From contig NW_006767437.1 of NCBI RefSeq assembly GCF_000264995.1, forward strand, positions 1,730,956 to 1,794,955: a DNA stretch of 64,000 bases. Direction: 5' to 3'. The notes under the pieces were generated by a model. That model was not told where the DNA came from. It searched no databases and worked only from the letters and a program-made list of their open reading frames with translations. The position numbers and the translations under genes are program-made. Positions 59,523-64,000 of this stretch are shown here, piece after piece. This stretch comes from Punctularia strigosozonata HHB-11173 SS5. Lineage: Eukaryota; Basidiomycota; Agaricomycetes; Corticiales; Punctulariaceae. Every line of letters begins with the position of its first letter. Position 1 is the stretch's first letter.

Positions 59523-59989
59523 GCCCCTGGCGCTCCTCGTACGCGTTTATACCGCTGTTCCTCGTACGGCTAAGATACCTATGTTCAAAGGCGCTCGAGG
59601 TCAACTTGGCATTATTACGAGAGTGCAGTTTCCCGGGCCGTATCGGACAATAATGGCGGCTTTTGGGACTTTTCACTCGTTTTCATTGCCGTTCATTCGT
59701 TTTCATCCAAAATCACTGAAAATCATCTGAAATCACTCAAGATCATTCAGTTTCACCCAAATTCATCCAGATTCATGCAGTAGGACCGCTAACAGGGCAT
59801 CGTGGCAGTGCAAATATTTTCATCGGATTTCATTTTTCATCCAAATTCATTTGTGGCTGTGCATATGGAATAAGATAAACTAAGTCATTCTTATACGGAT
59901 GTTCAGTGTTGCTAAAGTCAAGCAGGTATCAATAGTATGGTGAAATTAAGTATAGCTGATGTATGTTATATGTGCACACAGTAGGAGTT
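59523..59989. repeat. non-coding spacer with degenerate ATTCATCC-like repeats
   Basis: From about 59670 to 59860 short words such as TTTTCATCC, AATCAT, AAATTCATCC and AGATTCATG recur irregularly. No gene. It may be a remnant of an older repeat or LTR, next to the copia element. Confidence 0.5.
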
Positions 59990-60312
59990 TGTTAGGATTT
60001 GAGCGGCGACGCCGCCGCGGCAAGCCGGCGCAGTGACACCTCGTCGTACCCATCTTTGTTCGGGGTCGGTATGGACTGTCGATCATCCGTAAATACCGTC
60101 TCGTGTTGTAACCGCGCTTCGCTCTTGCCCTATTCTCCCTCAGAGCGAAGCGCGTGAGTCACCCTCTATATTCCCTGTAGTTTCCCTTGCTAATGTACCG
60201 TAGTAATACCTATTATCTAGGTACATCCAATATACCAGGCTCTTGCCCTATTCTCCCTCAGAGCGAAGCGCTAATACCTATTATCTAGCTCCGCCGTGAT
60301 CTGATCTTAACA
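59990..60312 (+). repeat. 5' LTR of the copia element (borders inferred)
   Basis: Borders are set by TG..CA ends and by the primer-binding site immediately after. The LTR contains two copies of a 32-nt unit (60121-60152 and 60239-60270) and two copies of a 17-nt unit (60204-60220 and 60272-60288), plus a perfect 13-bp hairpin (60113-60125 with 60142-60154). No second LTR exists in the window for confirmation. Confidence 0.6.
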
Positions 60313-60324
60313 GGTTATGAGCCC
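60313..60324 (+). other. primer-binding site, initiator Met-tRNA anticodon region
   Basis: GGTTATGAGCCC is complementary to the anticodon arm (GGGCUCAUAACC) of initiator tRNA-Met, the half-tRNA primer used by many copia elements. The gag start codon at 60317 lies inside it. Confidence 0.75.
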
Positions 60325-62392
60325 TGGCGACCTTACGAGTATGCTGCAGTCCCTTAGCCTCGAGGACCACGACCGCACCCTCACCCGCGTGACCAAGCTG
60401 GCGCGCGACGGAGAGAATTTCGCGACGTGGAAACCAGAGCTGCGTGAGGCCATTTCGGCCAAAGGGCACTTGCGCTACATCGACGGTCGTGCCATCCAGC
60501 CTGTCAAGCCTTCCCCCCTTGGCGCGAACGCCACCCAGAAGGAGACAGATCAGTACAACAAGGATCTGGAGGCCTGGGACACGAAGTACGATGCATGGGT
60601 CCAGGCAAACTCCAAAGTCCGGACGATGCTCTTCTCCACCATCCACGAGACACTGAAGATCAAGATTCTGTCGCTGACGACCGCGCAGGAATCCTGGGAC
60701 ACGCTCGTTGCGTTGTTCGAGAACCAGGGTGATCTTCACGCGCTGAGCTACCTCGACAAGATGCACGCCCTGCGCTGCGAAGAAGGCGCGGACCCCCGGC
60801 TTAAGCTCGATGAGCTCGCGAACCTCCAGGCCCAGCACGCGTCTGCCGGCGGTGCCATCTCGGACGCCGAACTCAAGTCCATTATCCTCCGCCTTCTCCC
60901 CGACTCCTGGCGTGCTGCTATACGCGCCGCCATCGCCGCTGCCAACGGCGCAAAGGTCCCTGTCACGGCGACGTTCCTCGAAACCGCCATCCGCGACGTC
61001 GCACGCGACGACACCACCCTCATCTCCTCCTCGTCCACTACCGCGAGCGGCGCTTTTGCCGCCACTCGCGACTCCATCTGCCACAACTGCGGCAAGAAGG
61101 GGCATTTCGCGATCGACTGTCGCGGGAAGGGCAGTGGCAAGGAAGGTGTTCCGCTCCCACCTCGGGACGGAAAGCCGAAGGATGGTCGCGACGGCGGCGG
61201 AAAGAAGGGTCCGCGCGGGCGACGCGGCAAAGGGGGAGGCTCGGCGAACGCTGCGTCAGCGACGCCGCAGTTTGCCTTCAACGTGTCCACAGACTTCCGG
61301 AAGGTCGAGGACGCGCGCATCGCTGCGCGCGGCTTTACGCGTATCTTGGACTCGGGTGCCGATAGTCACTACGAGGCACGTCGTGAGCGCTTCACCACGT
61401 TCCGCGAGATCGCCCCAAAACCCATCACATCTGCCGACGGTCGTACCTTCTACGCTACTGGCATGGGCGATGTCCCCTTCCGTGTCCTTCATAAAGGCAA
61501 CCCCGTCGAGATCACGCTCCGGGAGGTCTACTATGCGGAAGGCATGCCCCTCTCCCTCGTATCGATCAGCCGCATCGCGAGAGGCGGCCTATCCGTCCGC
61601 TTCGACAAGGACGGCGCCCACATCCTCGCCCCAGACGGGCACACTATCTTCACGGTGCCGGAGCGCGCTGGCCTCTACCCAGTGCTCGAGACGCCCGCAC
61701 CTAGCGCATCCCCTCCTCTCCCGGCACGCAGCGCACTCGCTACCACGCCCGACGGGCCACAGCTGTTAACACCACATGAGCTTCACTGTCGCATGGGACA
61801 CGCGTACACACCCGCATTGATCCGTATGGTGCGTGACGGCATCATCACCGGCGTCGAGTTGACGTCCGATGACCCCGGTTTCTGCGCCGACTGCGCGAAG
61901 GGCATGCCGAAGCGCGTCCCGTTCCCCAAGGTCCGCTCAAGCCCGCAGGCCACGCGCTATGGCGAGCGCGTGCACAGTGATCTGTGGGGCCCTGCCCCGG
62001 TCCGCTCGATAGGTGGCAAGCACCACTTCATCCTCTTCCTCGACGACTACTCCGACGAGGCCGTTATCACGGGCTTGGTCGCGAAGTCGGACGCGCACGA
62101 TGCCTACGTCGCGTACGAGGCTTGGGTGAAGGCACAGCGAGGCGTCGCTGTCATCAAGGAGTGGCAGTGTGATCGTGCCGGCGAGCTAACAAGCAGGAAG
62201 TCAACCGCTCATCTCGAAAGCCAGGGCACTATTCGGCGACTCACCGTGCACGACTCGCCGCCGCAGAACGGCAAGGTCGAGCGCCTAATCCAGACGCTCG
62301 TCGGCCACGGACGCACGATGCTCCTCGCCGCTAATTTGCCGAAGGCGTTGTGGGGCGAAGCCGTTCGCCATGCCGCGTTGTCCCGCCCCTAA
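60317..62392 (+). CDS. copia Gag-protease-integrase, truncated before RT
   Basis: An uninterrupted frame of 691 codons. Gag covers about residues 1-245, including a UBN2-like region (TLKIKILSLTTAQESWDTLV). A CCHC knuckle follows (CHNCGKKGHFAIDC, about 254-267), then a basic Gly/Arg-rich stretch, an aspartic protease (ILDSGADSHY, about 344), the gag-pre-integrase zinc motif (LHCRMGHAY to CADCAKG, about 490-535) and the integrase core with Asp in HSDLWGP (about 554), Asp in WQCDRAGEL and Glu in NGKVERLIQTL. The frame ends with LWGEAVRHAALSRP and a stop; family similarity is lost after HAA. The open state of the frame suggests a fairly recent insertion. Confidence 0.9.
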   Translation: MSPGDLTSMLQSLSLEDHDRTLTRVTKLARDGENFATWKPELREAISAKGHLRYIDGRAIQPVKPSPLGANATQKETDQYNKDLEAWDTKYDAWVQANSKVRTMLFSTIHETLKIKILSLTTAQESWDTLVALFENQGDLHALSYLDKMHALRCEEGADPRLKLDELANLQAQHASAGGAISDAELKSIILRLLPDSWRAAIRAAIAAANGAKVPVTATFLETAIRDVARDDTTLISSSSTTASGAFAATRDSICHNCGKKGHFAIDCRGKGSGKEGVPLPPRDGKPKDGRDGGGKKGPRGRRGKGGGSANAASATPQFAFNVSTDFRKVEDARIAARGFTRILDSGADSHYEARRERFTTFREIAPKPITSADGRTFYATGMGDVPFRVLHKGNPVEITLREVYYAEGMPLSLVSISRIARGGLSVRFDKDGAHILAPDGHTIFTVPERAGLYPVLETPAPSASPPLPARSALATTPDGPQLLTPHELHCRMGHAYTPALIRMVRDGIITGVELTSDDPGFCADCAKGMPKRVPFPKVRSSPQATRYGERVHSDLWGPAPVRSIGGKHHFILFLDDYSDEAVITGLVAKSDAHDAYVAYEAWVKAQRGVAVIKEWQCDRAGELTSRKSTAHLESQGTIRRLTVHDSPPQNGKVERLIQTLVGHGRTMLLAANLPKALWGEAVRHAALSRP

Positions 62393-62590
62393 AGTGAATA
62401 GGTGCGGAACTGCTCGAAAACCTCCATTTTTTTATTCATTCTGCAGCCTCTCTGTTATGTAGTAGTATAGAATCTAAGTAGAATAGACCAAGCATGTACC
62501 TTAAACAGGCCCAGGAAAGTTTGACCATATTAGGAAAGGGATTACTAAGCGGTGCCCAATCTTAGTCAGCACATGACAAATCATGACTCG

Positions 62591-62613
62591 GCTGAGTCAG
62601 AAGCTGACTCAGC
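62591..62613. repeat. perfect hairpin containing two TGASTCA sites
   Basis: GCTGAGTCAG and CTGACTCAGC are exact inverted repeats around AAG. Each arm contains a Gcn4/AP-1-type site (62593-62599, 62605-62611). Confidence 0.85.
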
Positions 62614-62632
62614 ACTGCTAGGATTACTAATA

Positions 62633-62639
62633 TGACTCA
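62633..62639 (+). promoter_or_regulatory. third TGACTCA (Gcn4/CpcA-type) site
   Basis: An exact TGACTCA 23 nt before the TATA box of the retroelement promoter. Confidence 0.6.
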
Positions 62640-62661
62640 GAAAGCTGGCCTAGCTAAGGAG

Positions 62662-62668
62662 TATAAAA
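62662..62668 (+). promoter_or_regulatory. TATA box of the gypsy-like LTR
   Basis: TATAAAA placed downstream of three TGASTCA sites and about 690 nt before the gag ATG, as expected for a U3 promoter in an LTR. Confidence 0.65.
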
Positions 62669-63356
62669 TGTAGCCGAATCGGCATGAATGAAAAAATCAA
62701 CCAGTTTCACTCTAATCGCGCCCAGCAGTCGTCTGCTGAACCCCTCTCTGTCAGGACTCGAGTGCCTGGACAGCTTCCCTATCGACTCTATATCGACGCT
62801 ATCGACTCTGCACAGCCACCGTAGGCTGTTCGAAACCGTTTCCCACGCTCTATCGCCTCCGCCACCAAAGGAACCACTGATCTCTCCCTTTATTTTTCTA
62901 GGAACTTCGACGCACAGCGCGTCGTACAACACATCAACACAAGACCCCTCAAGCCTCCCATACAGGCTAACCGTCTTATTACCTCTTTAGGTATCGCCGA
63001 CGAGCTCATAAAGCTTGTCCCATCAAATTCAAGTCAGGTTCAATAACCGACGGCCAACTGAGCAATCCCCGACTTAGATAGCCCGGGACCTCAGGGAAGT
63101 TTGCTGCAAGAAGAAGCTGAAGAATCGGTGGTACACTCCTATCACCTCAAGAATTCCCCTCGCCTCTTCGACACAGCCACAAGCACATCACACCCACCAC
63201 AAACTTCCGTCCGCGACATTACTGGTGACCACCGCAGGGGGTGTATCGCAAACACCCATCACAGGATCAAGAACCAAACCTCCAACTCTATCGGACTTAC
63301 AGCTTTCTCTTGGACTATACCCATTTGATCAGACTCACACTTTTATACAGGACACT

Positions 63357-64000
63357 ATGGTCGAAGCACGCGGAGTGCTAGACATGCCACCACGGCGGAG
63401 CAGAGATGCTCCAGAAACCTTCAAAGGCGACTACACCACCATTCGGGACTTCATCATGGACTATGAACAATTATGCCGCAAGCACAACATCGACGACGAC
63501 GCTGACAAGGTCTCCCTCATCAGAAGATACTGCTCTAGGTCGGTCAGGGAAGTGATAGAGGGCATGCTCTACTTCACTAACCCTGACTGGGACAACTTCA
63601 AGAGAGAACTTCTGCGCAAATACAACGACGACCGGAACGACCTCAAATTCTCCCTTCGCGACCTTAGGGAGCTCGTTGCTCTTTCCAAACAAGACACCAT
63701 CTCCAACATCGACGAATTCAGGAACTATGAGCGCAACTTCATTCGCGTCGGCGGATGGCTCCTAGGAAAAGGCAAGATCAACGAACAACAGAGCAACTAC
63801 TATTTCTGGAAAGGACTACCCAAGACGCTGCGAAACCAACTGGAGCGAAAGCTCTATGAACTCTACCCCACTGACATCGACGTTACAGTGCCTTTCAAGA
63901 AGGAACGTATCATCGCCGCTGCTGAAGTACTCTTCCCTAGGAATCGATTCGACATGGACGACTCTGACGACGAAGAAGATCTCGGCTTCCTCAAAAAGCG
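63357..64000 (+). CDS. Ty3/gypsy-like Gag, 3' incomplete
   Basis: Open from ATG at 63357 (MVEARGVLDMPPRRSRDAPE) to the window end, about 214 codons. MPPRRSRDAPETFKG and the following IRDFIMDYEQLCRKHNIDDD resemble the Gag of agaricomycete gypsy elements; a start at 63384 (MPPRRS) is equally possible. The acidic run DDSDDEEDLGF is near the edge. Zinc knuckle and pol lie beyond the window if present. Confidence 0.75.
   Translation, partial: MVEARGVLDMPPRRSRDAPETFKGDYTTIRDFIMDYEQLCRKHNIDDDADKVSLIRRYCSRSVREVIEGMLYFTNPDWDNFKRELLRKYNDDRNDLKFSLRDLRELVALSKQDTISNIDEFRNYERNFIRVGGWLLGKGKINEQQSNYYFWKGLPKTLRNQLERKLYELYPTDIDVTVPFKKERIIAAAEVLFPRNRFDMDDSDDEEDLGFLKK

Larger units (their letters stand above)
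59990..62380 (+). mobile_element. truncated Ty1/copia retrotransposon (5' LTR, gag, protease, integrase)
   Basis: The element shows an LTR-like segment (about 59990-60312, TGTTAGG.. to ..AACA), a primer-binding site, and one open frame with gag, zinc knuckle, protease and integrase. Reverse transcriptase and RNase H, which follow integrase in copia elements, are absent, as is a 3' LTR. The break is near 62380, where sequence similar to a second element begins. Confidence 0.85.
62379..64000 (+). mobile_element. 5' part of a Ty3/gypsy-like retroelement, runs off the window
   Basis: Composition changes sharply at about 62380 (TGTCCCGCCCC.., a plausible LTR 5' end). A TATA box and clustered TGASTCA sites follow, then an untranslated leader and a gag-like frame reaching the window edge. 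The LTR 3' border and primer-binding site could not be fixed. Assignment to gypsy rests on the gag sequence. Confidence 0.65.

Noticed and set aside
62400-63356. Small ORFs in the second retroelement leader
   Set aside because: They lie in the LTR and untranslated leader and show no protein motif.

Overview
The window is nuclear DNA from a GC-rich filamentous basidiomycete, most likely an agaricomycete. Evidence: genes are cut by many 50-60 nt GT-AG introns with CTRAC-like branch sites; both strands are densely coding; F-box genes are repeated; and the fatty acid synthase is one fused beta-alpha gene, as in mushroom-forming fungi. All gene models below were spliced by eye from the DNA by joining frames, donors and acceptors, so exon edges are predictions.

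Layout. 0-3.5 kb: a possible gene end, a small unknown gene and an F-box-like gene. 3.8-9.2 kb: PWP1 (ribosome assembly) head to head with a membrane-anchored unknown protein, then the autophagic lipase ATG15. 9.6-17.2 kb: poorly coding, with a partial TPR gene, a short serine/proline-rich gene and a broken gene near 17 kb. 17.7-23.2 kb: CTF8, MIC60 and ATG22. 23.5-32.1 kb: a secreted GH43 glycosidase, a coiled-coil protein, two F-box genes, and a secreted cysteine-rich protein that looks like the N-terminal domain of ADP1-type ABC transporters without the transporter. 33-40 kb: eIF6 and a very large, mostly disordered protein with an AhpC/TSA-like domain. 40.7-43.1 kb: an AVT3-like vacuolar amino-acid exporter. 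43.7-56.3 kb: the 17-exon fatty acid synthase of about 3928 residues. 56.5-59.5 kb: an NMN adenylyltransferase-like gene and a NDUFAF7-like methyltransferase. 59.6-64 kb: a truncated Ty1/copia element abutted by the 5' end of a Ty3/gypsy-like element that runs off the window.

How the genes relate. Most are single-copy housekeeping genes with no operon-like logic. One functional theme recurs: ATG15 (breaks autophagic bodies in the vacuole), ATG22 and AVT3 (amino-acid export from the vacuole) lie within 36 kb. A second theme is mitochondria (MIC60, NDUFAF7). PWP1 and eIF6 both serve 60S ribosome biogenesis. I found no convincing new multi-gene system. The best leads are the orphan ADP1-type domain, the giant AhpC/TSA fusion protein, and the clustered TGASTCA sites in the retroelement promoter.
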